A stretch of 64,000 bases of DNA, from positions 208,831-272,830 of the forward strand of contig JAQWRY010000052.1 in NCBI GenBank assembly GCA_029243485.1, given 5' to 3'. The notes under the pieces were generated by a model. It worked only from the letters and a program-made list of their open reading frames with translations, ran no database searches and had not been told where the DNA came from. Positions 38,401 through 46,455 of the stretch are shown here, in pieces. Positions within the stretch are counted from its first letter, which is position 1. Each line of letters opens with the position of its first letter. Position numbers and translations under genes: made by a program. The DNA is from Candidatus Binatia bacterium. GTDB lineage: Bacteria; Desulfobacterota; Binatia; UBA12015.

Positions 38401-38404
38401 CTGA
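35402..38404 (+). CDS. M1 metallo-aminopeptidase with Lys/Ala-rich N-terminal tail
   Basis: 1000 aa from the TTG at 35402, chosen because GGAGGAAG lies five bases upstream. An in-frame GTG at 35279 would add 41 low-quality residues. Residues ~15-110 are a low-complexity tail of Lys, Ala, Thr and Pro (KKAVKTAKKPAAKAKKAS). The M1 domain follows: GAMEN at 393-397, HELAHMWFGN with His429, Glu430 and His433, and zinc ligand Glu452 in LNEAFATWM. A C-terminal ERAP1-like helical domain covers ~620-1000. It removes N-terminal residues from peptides. The tail lacks a signal peptide, so the enzyme should be cytosolic. The basic extension is unusual for this family and could tether the enzyme to nucleic acid or polyphosphate (inference). 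Confidence 0.93.
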   Translation: MRESGRTSGGSSKPSGHKAGNKTKVSSKKAVKTAKKPAAKAKKASTGKKATPSTTQGVKKAPVAKKKTTAKTPAAKAAAAKKVAAKKAALARRGGAGRALKGGPKTTAPVIRRGDGSFRLPEDVRPEAYHIHVVPDLNRGIFRGEEIIEITLDRSRSVIQVHAADLELDRAEITPRGEGQTKTAGAPRKPSYAASHSPVEATEFTAHPSRETVEIRFPRSLQPGRYTLSIAYHGALQKRLRGLYAAQSGNRRYAFTQFEAADARRCFPCFDEPAMKARFTFSVTVRSGLTVVSNNPVRRSDHNTNGTTTWHFTQTPPLSTYLCALAVGELESEEQRHLGTVPVRVWHVPGKANMATFALETAIASLQRLERYFNIPYPYEKLDLVAVPDFEAGAMENAGAVFFRETLLLVDPHTITVAEQKRVAEVIAHELAHMWFGNLVTMQWWDDLWLNEAFATWMAFKIIDDWKPEWRMWNNFEPHRSAALGMDALANTHPIYAEVANAAQATENFDAITYEKGASVVRMLESYLGEARFRKGVRQYIAKNAESNAVAADLWKALEKASNQPVEKIAGAWIKQPGFPIVTFARDEEKTTPELAVRQERFKASPTTKVPAGGATSWPLPLVVKVPKPTRGTRMERALVQKARDRITVKGDAAPAWYYGNAAEGGFYRPLHDDECLASLTENFQSHLEPVERMGLAGHQWAIVRAGRAPLSSFLALVDACRHEGEYEVLDTLVGPLSFLDDQVVDAAGPDSREQLHAWLESVFGPARAELGWDAEPDEAQARALRRASLFRLVGVLAENREIAAEASTRLDAYLDDATTLDPNLADSFVSIAAREGDYERFTRMRGAVENTRTPQERRRLQQALGDFRQTRSMEQGLGITLTPEVPTQDVGFLLIRYLSNRIARPLAWAFIQKHWEALGGRLPPMMASRLIEATALLQSKDHRKEVGAFFKEHPVETAARALKLALERFDVNEEFRKRAAEELKDWLDQKAPPSDDNGR

Positions 38405-38414
38405 GCGACCCGAG

Positions 38415-39680
38415 TCAGGGCAGGCGCGCTTTCCACGTGTAGCGCGCGGCCGCACCCGGGGAATTCCGGCGAAGCGTCAGGCGCACTTCCCCCCCGGGGG
38501 AGACCGCGGCCGAGGCGGTATCCGTGATCGCGACCTGGAGGCACCCGCCGTCCTGCAGTTCGACCATGGCCGCGCCCGTTGAAGGGTCGACGGACGTGAC
38601 GTGTCCGCACTTCCGCAGCTTCGCCGGCTCGAGTCCGTCTTTCGTTCCGCACGCCGAGCACTCAGCGGCTTGCGGGAACTGCACCGCATGGCACGCCGCG
38701 CACCGCGTGCCGTACAGCCGCGTGGTCTGTTGAAGCGACCGCTCGTCGGCAGGCTCGGCCCGGAAGGACTCGTCCCACACGAGCGGTCCGACCGACGCGT
38801 CGGTCGGCGACGATGGCGGCAACTGCCGGTCGAGGATCGCGCGTACCGCTGGGCGGCCGGCGCCGGCGCCGGCCATGGCCTCGAACAAAACGGCCTCCGC
38901 CCCCTCCCCGTTCGACGCGACCACGATTCGATCACCCTGCTCCGCCCGCTCGAGGGCAACGGCTAGCTGGAACAGCGCCTCGGGCGAACCGAGGGCACCG
39001 ACCTCCGCAACGTGTGAAGAGACGAGGTGCGCGTTCGGGTCGATGCCCACCATCTCGGCCAACCGGACCGCACCTTCCTCTTCGGATCCTCCGAGCGCCA
39101 GTGCGGAGAGCTGGTCGGCGCCGACGCCGTACTCGTTGATGACACGCTCGACGACCTCCGCGAGGTCCCGCAACGACCGCGCAGCTTCGTCCTCGACCCG
39201 CTCCGCGGCTCCCTGGAACGTCACGTCTTCGGCGACTGCGGCCGTCGCGAGGAACCCGCAGAGGCTCGCCTTCGAATCGACGACGGCCGCGACCGCCCCG
39301 TCTCCGTGCCCACCCAGGCGGCAATCCGCCGCCACGACCAGAACCTTGCGGACCCCACCGTCGACCGCTCGAACGGCGCTGATCAGCGCGGAGAGGCCGG
39401 CACGCGGCGAGCCTCCGAAGTCCGCCGTCACGATGTCGCGAGGCAGATCGCACGCGGTCGCAATGGCACTCGCAAGCTGAGCCTCACGATATGGAGATGT
39501 AACCGAAGCGAAGAACAGGCCGCCGAAAGTGAGAGGCTCGACCTCTTCCAGACACCGATGAGCCGCCTCGACGGCCATCGTGAATGCATCCTCGTCACCG
39601 TTCGCGGCGGCGACGGCCCTGTCGTCGCGCGCGATCTGGTGGCGCGGCAGGTACAGCCCAATCGAACTCAGCCCACTCAT
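38415..39680 (-). CDS. Thiolase-fold (KAS III/HMG-CoA-synthase-like) protein fused to DUF35 OB/zinc domain
   Basis: 421 aa. Residues 1-290 match the thiolase-like fold (SIGLYLPRHQIARDD; LPRDIVTADFGGSPRAGLSA; GGHGDGAVAAVV). The position where the catalytic cysteine is expected reads DFGGSPRAG, with no Cys. The C-terminal ~110 residues are a DUF35 domain: a rubredoxin-like zinc ribbon (CAACHAV then CSACGTKDG) plus an OB-fold. DUF35 proteins usually partner thiolases as separate subunits and channel acyl-CoA; here both are in one chain. The loss of Cys suggests a non-condensing role, such as retro-aldol or acyl-binding function (inference). Convergent with the aminopeptidase gene across 10 bp. 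Confidence 0.82.
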   Translation of the reverse strand: MSGLSSIGLYLPRHQIARDDRAVAAANGDEDAFTMAVEAAHRCLEEVEPLTFGGLFFASVTSPYREAQLASAIATACDLPRDIVTADFGGSPRAGLSALISAVRAVDGGVRKVLVVAADCRLGGHGDGAVAAVVDSKASLCGFLATAAVAEDVTFQGAAERVEDEAARSLRDLAEVVERVINEYGVGADQLSALALGGSEEEGAVRLAEMVGIDPNAHLVSSHVAEVGALGSPEALFQLAVALERAEQGDRIVVASNGEGAEAVLFEAMAGAGAGRPAVRAILDRQLPPSSPTDASVGPLVWDESFRAEPADERSLQQTTRLYGTRCAACHAVQFPQAAECSACGTKDGLEPAKLRKCGHVTSVDPSTGAAMVELQDGGCLQVAITDTASAAVSPGGEVRLTLRRNSPGAAARYTWKARLP

Positions 39681-39699
39681 CGGGCTTGGCTATAACAGG

Positions 39700-40491
39700 C
39701 TACCCGAGAGACAGCTTGATCCCGGTCCCGATGAGGATCAGTGCGAGCAGGATGCGCAGAGGGCTTGCAGGGACGTACTGCGAAAGTCGGCTCCCGACCC
39801 AGACACCCGGAACGGAGCCGATGAGAAGCGCGAATACGATCGCCCAGTCCGTGTGCCCCTGCGACCAATGCGCGAGGCCGGCCGCGCCGAGCAGGATTGT
39901 CGCGTGCACGATGTCCGTACCGATCAGCACGAGGATCGGGAGCTCCGACACGAGAAGCAGGATCGCCATCAGCATGGAACCGGATCCGACAGACGTGAGG
40001 CCGACGCCGAGACCGATCAATCCGCCACCGACGACGAGAATCGGTTCCTTGAACCTCTTCTGCACATGCCGGTTCCGAATGAGCCGAGAATCGCGGAGCT
40101 GCCCGTTGAAGAGCCCGTGCTCGAGAATGCTCACCACTCCGACGATCAGCAACATCACGCCCAGGACACGCGCGATCAGATCATCGATATTGATGCCCTG
40201 CGTGGTCAGCCACGGCATCAACACCATGACGCCGAACAACGACATCGGAACGGAACCGACGATCAACCACCGAACGTACGGGAAGTTGACCTGGCCGCGG
40301 CGGATGTACGAGTACGAGCCGAAGATCTTCGTGATGGTCGCGTAGGCGAGATCCGTACCCACCGCGTGGGTGGGCTTGATGTCGAAGAGCAGAATCAGGA
40401 GTGGCGTCATGATGGCGCCACCGCCGACTCCGGTGAGCCCCACGAGAACACCGACGACGAATCCGCTCAGGCTCAGGCCAGGATCGAACAC
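39700..40491 (-). CDS. TauE/SafE-family membrane permease
   Basis: 263 aa with about eight membrane spans. The sequence begins LSLSGFVVGVLVGLTGVGGG, the family signature in the first repeat. The second repeat has VVGGGLIGLGVGLTSVGSGS. The family exports or imports organosulfur anions and related compounds across the inner membrane. The GTG start at 40491 is two codons before the first span-leading residues. It lies 19 bp downstream of the thiolase-DUF35 gene; there are no sulfur-metabolism genes nearby, so the cargo is unknown. Confidence 0.88.
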   Translation of the reverse strand: MFDPGLSLSGFVVGVLVGLTGVGGGAIMTPLLILLFDIKPTHAVGTDLAYATITKIFGSYSYIRRGQVNFPYVRWLIVGSVPMSLFGVMVLMPWLTTQGINIDDLIARVLGVMLLIVGVVSILEHGLFNGQLRDSRLIRNRHVQKRFKEPILVVGGGLIGLGVGLTSVGSGSMLMAILLLVSELPILVLIGTDIVHATILLGAAGLAHWSQGHTDWAIVFALLIGSVPGVWVGSRLSQYVPASPLRILLALILIGTGIKLSLG

Positions 40492-41003
40492 AGCGGGGCA
40501 CAGTAACCAACCCGCGATGTTGAAGCCAGAAAACGCCGCATCACTCTCCCCACCCCACGAGACAGCCTTTTGCGTGCTCGCTCCGGGCGGGGATTCGCGA
40601 ACCCCGGCCGCTCACGGCCCCAAGGTCGGGCTGGGGGGAACACCCACTGGACACAGGTTGTCCTGTCGGCGAGGATGACCGTTTCCCAGAGCGGCACTGG
40701 CGAGACCCCATGCACACTCCAAGCCGAGCGCGCCCCGAGGACGGACGCGCTGTGTCCCCCGGGCGACACCCGAATGCCGACCGGCGACAGGGCCTCATGC
40801 ATACGCTATCGAGGCGTGCCTCAAAGACGCGGCATCGTGCATTTCTGCAAGAAAATGAGCTGCCTAAAGCCCAGCATTCTCCATCGAACGACGGCATCAC
40901 CGTTGCATGGCTAAAGGATCGACGTACCCCGCCCCCTCCTCCCGGCTGTTCCCTGCACCCTCCTCTCCTGAGTCGAATCGTACACCCCCCAAGGAGACTC
41001 CCT
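40492..41003. other. 512-bp stretch without a supported gene
   Basis: Lies upstream of both the TauE-like gene (minus) and the subtilase gene (plus). Open frames here have arginine- and proline-rich, non-protein-like composition. A short inverted repeat GAGGC-GT-GCCTC lies near 40811, and AT-richer sequence around 40850-40900 could hold the subtilase promoter. No RNA gene or riboswitch fold was recognised by eye. Confidence 0.5.
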
Positions 41004-43826
41004 TTGAAGCTTCGCAGGAATATGAACCCGCGGCCGGTTGCCGCTCGAGCGATCAGCGCCTCGCAACAGCCCTCCTGGCTGCTCCACGCAGGAATCCTTC
41101 TGGCCGCCATGGTGGTCTGGCTGGCGTTCGCCGGGCCCGCACGAGGTGAGGGAACCACCGAGAGGGGCGCCCCCACGATGCGGCGCGTCGACATCGTCCT
41201 GAAGGCCGCCGGCTTCCCGGCAGCAGACCGTGCCGCCAGCGAGGACCGCATCCAAGCGATCGCCGAGGCTCGCAGCTCCGATCTCCCGCTGTTCCGCTCC
41301 TTCGACCCGCGCGACACCCTCAGCGAGACCCTCGCCATCCTAGCCGATCACGGGGTCGACCTCGGCCCCACCGCTGTCATCAACTTCGACACGCTCGAAG
41401 CCTGGATGCCGGTGGACGCAAAGAAGGACCTCGCGAAGCTTCCGTTCATCCGTTGGATCCGTGAGCCGGTGGCTCCGGTCTCGGCCGGAGTCTGGGACAG
41501 TGAAGGCATCGAGCTCACACTGGCGGACCTCGCACACGCAGCCGGCGAGACCGGCACGGGCATCAGCGTGGCTATCATCGACAAGGACTACGAAGTCCTC
41601 ACCGATACGATCGGCGACATCGACGACGAGCTGAAATCGATCGCCATCAGCGACATGTTCCGTCAGGTCGGCTCGAACAACACCTTCCAGAACGCCGACC
41701 TCAACACGCACGACGACCGCGAACACGGCACGGCGTCAGCAGAGGTCATATATGAGATGGCACCGGGCGCCACGATCAAGCTCTACGGCGTGGAGAGCAT
41801 TGACGGCATCGAGTACTCGATCCGTCACGCGGCGGACCAGGGCTTCGACGTGATTCACATTCCGCTCACGCACATCGAGACGATGAGCGACCCGACGAGC
41901 AACCTCGCCGGTGGAACCAACCGCTTCACCGACGACATCGAGTACGCCGTCGGGCTCGGAAGCGTCGTCGTCGTCGCTGCGGGGAACGAAGCGAAGCGAC
42001 ATCTCCAGGAACAGTTCGTACCGTGCCTCGAGTGCGACAACGCGCACGAGAACTACATCTGCAACGACGCCAGCGACAACAGCAAGTTCCACAAGTTCGA
42101 GGACATCATCGAGATGGCCCTGAACCCGATTCTGTTCGACGACGATCACTACGACGACGAGAAGATTACCCTCAAGTGCTGGAGCGCCGTCGAGGACGGC
42201 TTCCCGGACGCTACGGACTTCAAGATGCGCCTCCACGAATACGACGATGGCTCGGAGAACGACGAGCCGATCTGCCCCGGCGACGACGGTGCAACGAACG
42301 TCGCCTCCACGCGCCGAGTCCTCGGAGGGTTCTTCGAGAAGCCCATCGAAATCTTCGACGGTGAATTCGACGAGCACTATTACTACCTGTCGGTGGAGGA
42401 CACCCGCAAGGGCGCGCAGACTGCGTGGCCCGAGTTCCGGATCGCCTGCGGCACCGGCGTCGACGAATTCACCTTCTACAACACTCCGGGCAGCCTCTCG
42501 GATCTCGCCGTCGTGGAGAGCGCGATCACGGTGTCCGAGATCGACGCGTTCTTCGAGGACGAGGTGACCGAGACCAGCTCCCAGGGCCCGGCGGCCTCCG
42601 GCCCGCTCAAGCCCGACATCGGCGGCCCCGGCATCGTCGAGAACTTCGCCGTCACCGAGTTCGACTTCGTTAGCGACTGGACGTTCAACGGGACCTCAGC
42701 CGCCTCGGCGCATGTGGCTGCGATGGTCGCGCTCATGCAGAGCCACCGGGTCAACCACGGTCTTCCGAAGCTTACGCCTGATACCGTGAAAGAGTGGTTC
42801 ATCGGCACAGCGGTCGATATCGAAGACGTCGGCGACGACACCAAGGTCGGTGCCGGGCTCGCCATCGTGCCGGACTGGGTGATGGTGGATGCACCGGGTG
42901 GACTGTTGTTGGATCAGCCGGCGACGGAGTTCGTGGTGGGAGATCCCGCAACTCTGACCGGCATCGGATTCTCGCCGGGGTCGGTGATCCTCCTGTACGT
43001 CGCCACGTCGGCCGGCCCGGTCTCTTACGGACCATTCAGCCCGACGACGCAGTCGACGACCACGATGACATGGGACATCGACCCCTCCATCCCTCTCGGG
43101 AACGGTTTCGGCACGGCTCGAGTCGTCAACACCGACGAGAACTACGTGCAGTCCCCGACCCAGAGTCAGCTGCTCTTCGGAGATCCGACGCTCAACATTC
43201 CGACGATCCTGACCATCGACGGGACGCCGCTCACCGCAGTGGACCCGACCATTCCGACGGCGAACGTCGAGACGATCATCGCGCAGGGGTCGACCGTGAC
43301 GATCACCGGCACCGGGTTCAACTTCCCGCTGGTGAACCTCTTCACCGCCGCGGGCAACGTCGGACCGCTGTCGCCTGAGCCGGGCGCGACCGCGAACTCG
43401 TTCGACATCGTGATCCCCCCAAGCACCGTGACGGGACCCGGCTCCTTCCAGGTCGTGAACAACCCGTACACCGGAAACGTCATCTCGAACGCCGTCTCGG
43501 TCCCGATCGGTGACGCACTGGACATCACTTCGATCAGCCAGGCCGGCACGACGGTCACAGTGAACGGAACGGGCTTCTCCGCTCTCTCCGTCATCAATTT
43601 CTTCGCTCAAACCGCCGGCGGTGTCGCGAACCTCGGCGGCCTCGACGGCGGCGGGGCATCGAACATCCCGCTTACCATCGTCTCCGAGAACCAGTTCACC
43701 TTCGAGGTCCCGGCCACAGCACAAGCCGGAGCGGCCTACGTCATGGTTCTGAACCCGCCCTTCATCCCGTTCTCTTCGACGACAGGGGACGCCGAGGGCG
43801 CCTTCACGCTCAGCGTCGGCCCGTAG
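41004..43826 (+). CDS. Secreted subtilisin-like (S8) protease with triple TIG-like C-terminal module
   Basis: 940 aa. The TTG start at 41004 has AAGGAG seven bases upstream; an ATG six codons later lacks a good site. A signal peptide (LLHAGILLAAMVVWLAF, cut near ARGEG) directs export. A propeptide-like region covers ~50-180. The catalytic triad is visible: Asp193 (VAIIDKDYE), His241 (REHGTASAEV) and Ser565 (NGTSAASAHVA, with the usual Pro before His replaced by Ala). An acidic, cysteine-containing insertion at ~330-480 (CLECDNAHENYIC) separates His and Ser. Residues ~628-940 are the three-repeat module shared with the proteins at 48678 and 53581. It probably acts as a surface or extracellular protease. 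A 12-bp hairpin follows the stop. Confidence 0.92.
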   Translation: MKLRRNMNPRPVAARAISASQQPSWLLHAGILLAAMVVWLAFAGPARGEGTTERGAPTMRRVDIVLKAAGFPAADRAASEDRIQAIAEARSSDLPLFRSFDPRDTLSETLAILADHGVDLGPTAVINFDTLEAWMPVDAKKDLAKLPFIRWIREPVAPVSAGVWDSEGIELTLADLAHAAGETGTGISVAIIDKDYEVLTDTIGDIDDELKSIAISDMFRQVGSNNTFQNADLNTHDDREHGTASAEVIYEMAPGATIKLYGVESIDGIEYSIRHAADQGFDVIHIPLTHIETMSDPTSNLAGGTNRFTDDIEYAVGLGSVVVVAAGNEAKRHLQEQFVPCLECDNAHENYICNDASDNSKFHKFEDIIEMALNPILFDDDHYDDEKITLKCWSAVEDGFPDATDFKMRLHEYDDGSENDEPICPGDDGATNVASTRRVLGGFFEKPIEIFDGEFDEHYYYLSVEDTRKGAQTAWPEFRIACGTGVDEFTFYNTPGSLSDLAVVESAITVSEIDAFFEDEVTETSSQGPAASGPLKPDIGGPGIVENFAVTEFDFVSDWTFNGTSAASAHVAAMVALMQSHRVNHGLPKLTPDTVKEWFIGTAVDIEDVGDDTKVGAGLAIVPDWVMVDAPGGLLLDQPATEFVVGDPATLTGIGFSPGSVILLYVATSAGPVSYGPFSPTTQSTTTMTWDIDPSIPLGNGFGTARVVNTDENYVQSPTQSQLLFGDPTLNIPTILTIDGTPLTAVDPTIPTANVETIIAQGSTVTITGTGFNFPLVNLFTAAGNVGPLSPEPGATANSFDIVIPPSTVTGPGSFQVVNNPYTGNVISNAVSVPIGDALDITSISQAGTTVTVNGTGFSALSVINFFAQTAGGVANLGGLDGGGASNIPLTIVSENQFTFEVPATAQAGAAYVMVLNPPFIPFSSTTGDAEGAFTLSVGP
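42886..43823 (+). repeat. Shared C-terminal module, copy 1 (subtilase)
   Basis: Encodes three tandem TIG/IPT-like repeats. Landmarks are [40 protein letters not shown] and [19 protein letters not shown], ending in [18 protein letters not shown]. Long stretches are shared with copies 2 and 3, including near-identical DNA in the last repeat. Confidence 0.9.
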
Positions 43827-43845
43827 ACGATTCGGCATCCCGTAG

Positions 43846-43879
43846 ACGCCTCGCACCGCTGCACCGTGGTGCGAGGCGT
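43846..43879 (+). terminator. Perfect 12-bp stem-loop after the subtilase gene
   Basis: ACGCCTCGCACC (43846-43857) pairs perfectly with GGTGCGAGGCGT (43868-43879) around a 10-base loop, 20 bases after the stop. There is no T-run, which is common for terminators in GC-rich genomes. It separates the subtilase from the methyltransferase gene. Confidence 0.5.
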
Positions 43880-43897
43880 GCTACCCCGGACCGGACC

Positions 43898-45025
43898 GTG
43901 GACCCGACGGAGACGGATAACCAGGTAGACGTTGCGCTGCAGCGCCTCCGCCTACTCCTAGCGGAACACAGACGATCTCCTGCCACAGCCCCGACTGCCC
44001 TCGGCGACGGCGTTTCTTCCGAATCGCTTCTCGGCCTCGCGACGGCCGTCAGCTACGCAAGACGACTCGAGAATGTCGGCCAATCCGCACCGGCCATGGC
44101 GGAGAGCGGCTGGATCCGGCGTCGCGTCGGGCAATTTGCCATCCGCACGCTCCTCTCCTTGTTGCGCACCTTCACCGGCGAGCAACGCCAGTTCAATCGC
44201 GCTTCCGTCGCTTCCTTCGACGAAGTTAGACACGCCCTCGAGAGACACCAGCGAGAGATCTCCTCCCTCCGCGAGAGCCGCACTGGACAACCCGGCGGGC
44301 CGACACGGCGCCGAGAGGAAATCCTCGATCGGTCGGATCTCTTCCGCTCCCTCGATTGGAACAAGCGTTTCGCGAACATCACGCGCGACGCGGAACAGCG
44401 ATACACCGACTACGCAAACGGCTTCGTCGGGCTTCGGAACGTCCTCGACGTGTCGTGTGGCACCGGCCGCTTCCTCGACGCGTGCCGTCGGGCCGACGTA
44501 CCCTCCAGCGGCGTCGACCTCGACGAAGGCATGGTGCAGACCTGCATGGATCGCGGCCTCGACGTGGTCCGCGCCGATTCCCTGCGACACCTGGCGGAGC
44601 TCCCCGATGCCTCGCTCGGAGGCGTGTTTTCCGCTCAGTTCATCGAGCATTTGTCGTCGCAAGATCTCGTGGAGCTACTCGAACTCATTCGTGACAAGGT
44701 GCATCCCGGCGGCCGCGTCGTGCTGGAGACACTCAACCCGGAGTGCCTGCAGGTCATCTATCGCTGGTTCTGGCTCGACCCGACCCATCGGCGGCTCGTT
44801 CACCCTTGGCTGCTCGAAGAGCTCCTGCGCGCGGCCGGCTTCGAGGAGATCGAAATCCACATGATCCCACCCGCCGCGGGCGCGGTCCGGATTCCCCCAT
44901 TGCCCGCCGAACCCACGTCGCCGCAGGAATCCGGCGAACGCAACGCCGAATTCGATCGATCGACGAACTTCCTGAGCGACCTGCTCTACTCCAGCACCGA
45001 CTACTACGTCGTGGCGACGCGATGA
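43898..45025 (+). CDS. SAM-dependent methyltransferase (class I), glycan-cluster type
   Basis: 375 aa. Residues ~1-150 are helical and charged, possibly coiled coil (HALERHQREISSLRESR). The Rossmann methyltransferase domain starts at ~180 with VLDVSCGTGRFLDACR (SAM motif I), then SSGVDLDEGMVQTC and a motif with FSAQFIEHLSSQDLVELL. VHPGGRVVLETLNPE follows. The layout resembles methyltransferases found in O-antigen and glycan-chain-termination loci, so it may methylate sugars or cap a chain (inference). The GTG start is 19 bases after the hairpin. The stop overlaps the GT2 start (ATGA), so the two are co-translated. Confidence 0.85.
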   Translation: MDPTETDNQVDVALQRLRLLLAEHRRSPATAPTALGDGVSSESLLGLATAVSYARRLENVGQSAPAMAESGWIRRRVGQFAIRTLLSLLRTFTGEQRQFNRASVASFDEVRHALERHQREISSLRESRTGQPGGPTRRREEILDRSDLFRSLDWNKRFANITRDAEQRYTDYANGFVGLRNVLDVSCGTGRFLDACRRADVPSSGVDLDEGMVQTCMDRGLDVVRADSLRHLAELPDASLGGVFSAQFIEHLSSQDLVELLELIRDKVHPGGRVVLETLNPECLQVIYRWFWLDPTHRRLVHPWLLEELLRAAGFEEIEIHMIPPAAGAVRIPPLPAEPTSPQESGERNAEFDRSTNFLSDLLYSSTDYYVVATR

Positions 45026-46455
45026 CGACACGCGCCCATCGCGCCACACCCGCCGTCAGCGTCATCGTGCTCAACTACAACGGGGCTGAGCTCGTCCGGA
45101 AGTGCGTCGAGCACCTGCTGGTGCAGACGTTCGAGGACTACGAGATCATCGTCGTCGACAACGCGTCGAGCGACGGGAGCGATGACGTCCTTCGCGCCTA
45201 CGAAGCCGACGAGCGCGTGCGAGTCGTCTGGTCGAAGGAGAACTGCGGTGTTCCTGGTGGCCGGAACGTCGGCCTCGAGCACGCACGAGGCGACATCATC
45301 GCCTTCGTGGACAACGACGGGTACCCCGCACCCACGTGGCTCGAGAACGCGGTCCGGATGTTCCGCGATGACTCCGTGGGTGCCGTCGCTTCGCTCGTCT
45401 TTTTCAACAAGAAGAAGATCATCGTGAACGGCGCCGGGGGCACGCTGAACCTTCGAGGCTACGGCGGCGATCACTGCTTCCACGCCTCGTACGAGTTCGC
45501 CAACATCCCTACCGACGTACTCTATCCGATGGGTTGTGGGATGCTCATTCGCCGCGCGACGATGGATGAGATCGGTCCGTTCGATGACATCATCTTCAAC
45601 TACTACGACGACGTCGAGCTCGGCATCGCCGTCTGGAACGCGGGCAAGCGGGTGGTCGTGTGTCCCGAGGCCTGGATCGATCACGAGTATGGCTCGTCGA
45701 CTACGACAAATCATCAGAAGGTCTACCTCTGTGAGCGCAATCGGATCCGGACCGTGTTCAAGTTCTTCCCGCTGCGCCACCTACCGTTCTGGTTTTTCCA
45801 CGAGTACGAGATTCTTCGCTATCTCCGGATCGCAGGACTCCGCGACATCCCCCTCCGCGCGTGGGGCTGGAATCTTAGACATCTCGGATCGGCGTTAGCG
45901 ATGCGGCGCCGCAGGAAGGTCGACCCCGGCCGATACTGGGGGCTGTTCGCTCGCACGTGGAAACAGTACCCGGCGCCGCTGCCAGAAGAACACGTCCCCG
46001 AGGTCCCGCCGCGACCGACGTCGGCACATGTGAGCGTCGAGACCGGCGACCACGCCGAGAGCCTGCTCTACGGCTGGTACCCCGCCGAGCACGATGGCCG
46101 TCGCGCGTTCCGCTGGGCGACAGCCGCAGCCTCGGTTCTGATTCGGCTCGAGCAACCGGTCTCGCGACTGAACATCACCGCCATCAGCCCACGCGAAGCG
46201 CAGCACGTTCAGCTCGTCGCCCGGCGCCTCGGCGAGTTGACTCCGGTCTGGCAGAGCCCGCTGGCAACTCTCACGCAGGCCTGGTCGACGCAGACGATCA
46301 ACTGCGAAATCGGACCAGGCACGTACGAACTCCAACTCATCTCCGACAGGCCCGTCGTCGATTCGATCGGCCGCCCGCTGGGAATGGGACTCGGCTCGCT
46401 CACGCTCGAGACCGCTGATCCACTGACCACCGCGGCAACCACCAGCAGCTCCTAG
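45022..46455 (+). CDS. GT2 glycosyltransferase with C-terminal beta-rich domain
   Basis: 477 aa. The GT-A domain (residues ~10-290) shows VSVIVLNYNGAELVRKCVEH, IIVVDNASSDGSDDVL, the metal-binding FVDNDGYPAP and NYYDDVELGIAVWNAG. It is rhamnosyltransferase-like in style. Residues ~345-477 form a beta-rich domain opening with GWYPAEHDGRRAFRW. The same signature is seen in the gene remnant at 56405-56893. It should use a nucleotide-sugar donor in the cytoplasm. It is coupled to the upstream methyltransferase, and its TAG lies in a CTAG shared with the convergent GT4 stop. Confidence 0.9.
   Translation: MTTRAHRATPAVSVIVLNYNGAELVRKCVEHLLVQTFEDYEIIVVDNASSDGSDDVLRAYEADERVRVVWSKENCGVPGGRNVGLEHARGDIIAFVDNDGYPAPTWLENAVRMFRDDSVGAVASLVFFNKKKIIVNGAGGTLNLRGYGGDHCFHASYEFANIPTDVLYPMGCGMLIRRATMDEIGPFDDIIFNYYDDVELGIAVWNAGKRVVVCPEAWIDHEYGSSTTTNHQKVYLCERNRIRTVFKFFPLRHLPFWFFHEYEILRYLRIAGLRDIPLRAWGWNLRHLGSALAMRRRRKVDPGRYWGLFARTWKQYPAPLPEEHVPEVPPRPTSAHVSVETGDHAESLLYGWYPAEHDGRRAFRWATAAASVLIRLEQPVSRLNITAISPREAQHVQLVARRLGELTPVWQSPLATLTQAWSTQTINCEIGPGTYELQLISDRPVVDSIGRPLGMGLGSLTLETADPLTTAATTSSS

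Noticed and set aside
36205..38442. 745-codon plus-strand frame overlapping the aminopeptidase
   Set aside because: It is Arg-rich out-of-frame reading of the M1 gene; the M1 motifs are intact in the other frame.
40570..40914. 114-codon plus-strand frame in the gap before the subtilase
   Set aside because: No ribosome-binding site and an Arg/Pro/Cys-scattered composition without secondary-structure pattern. More likely chance.
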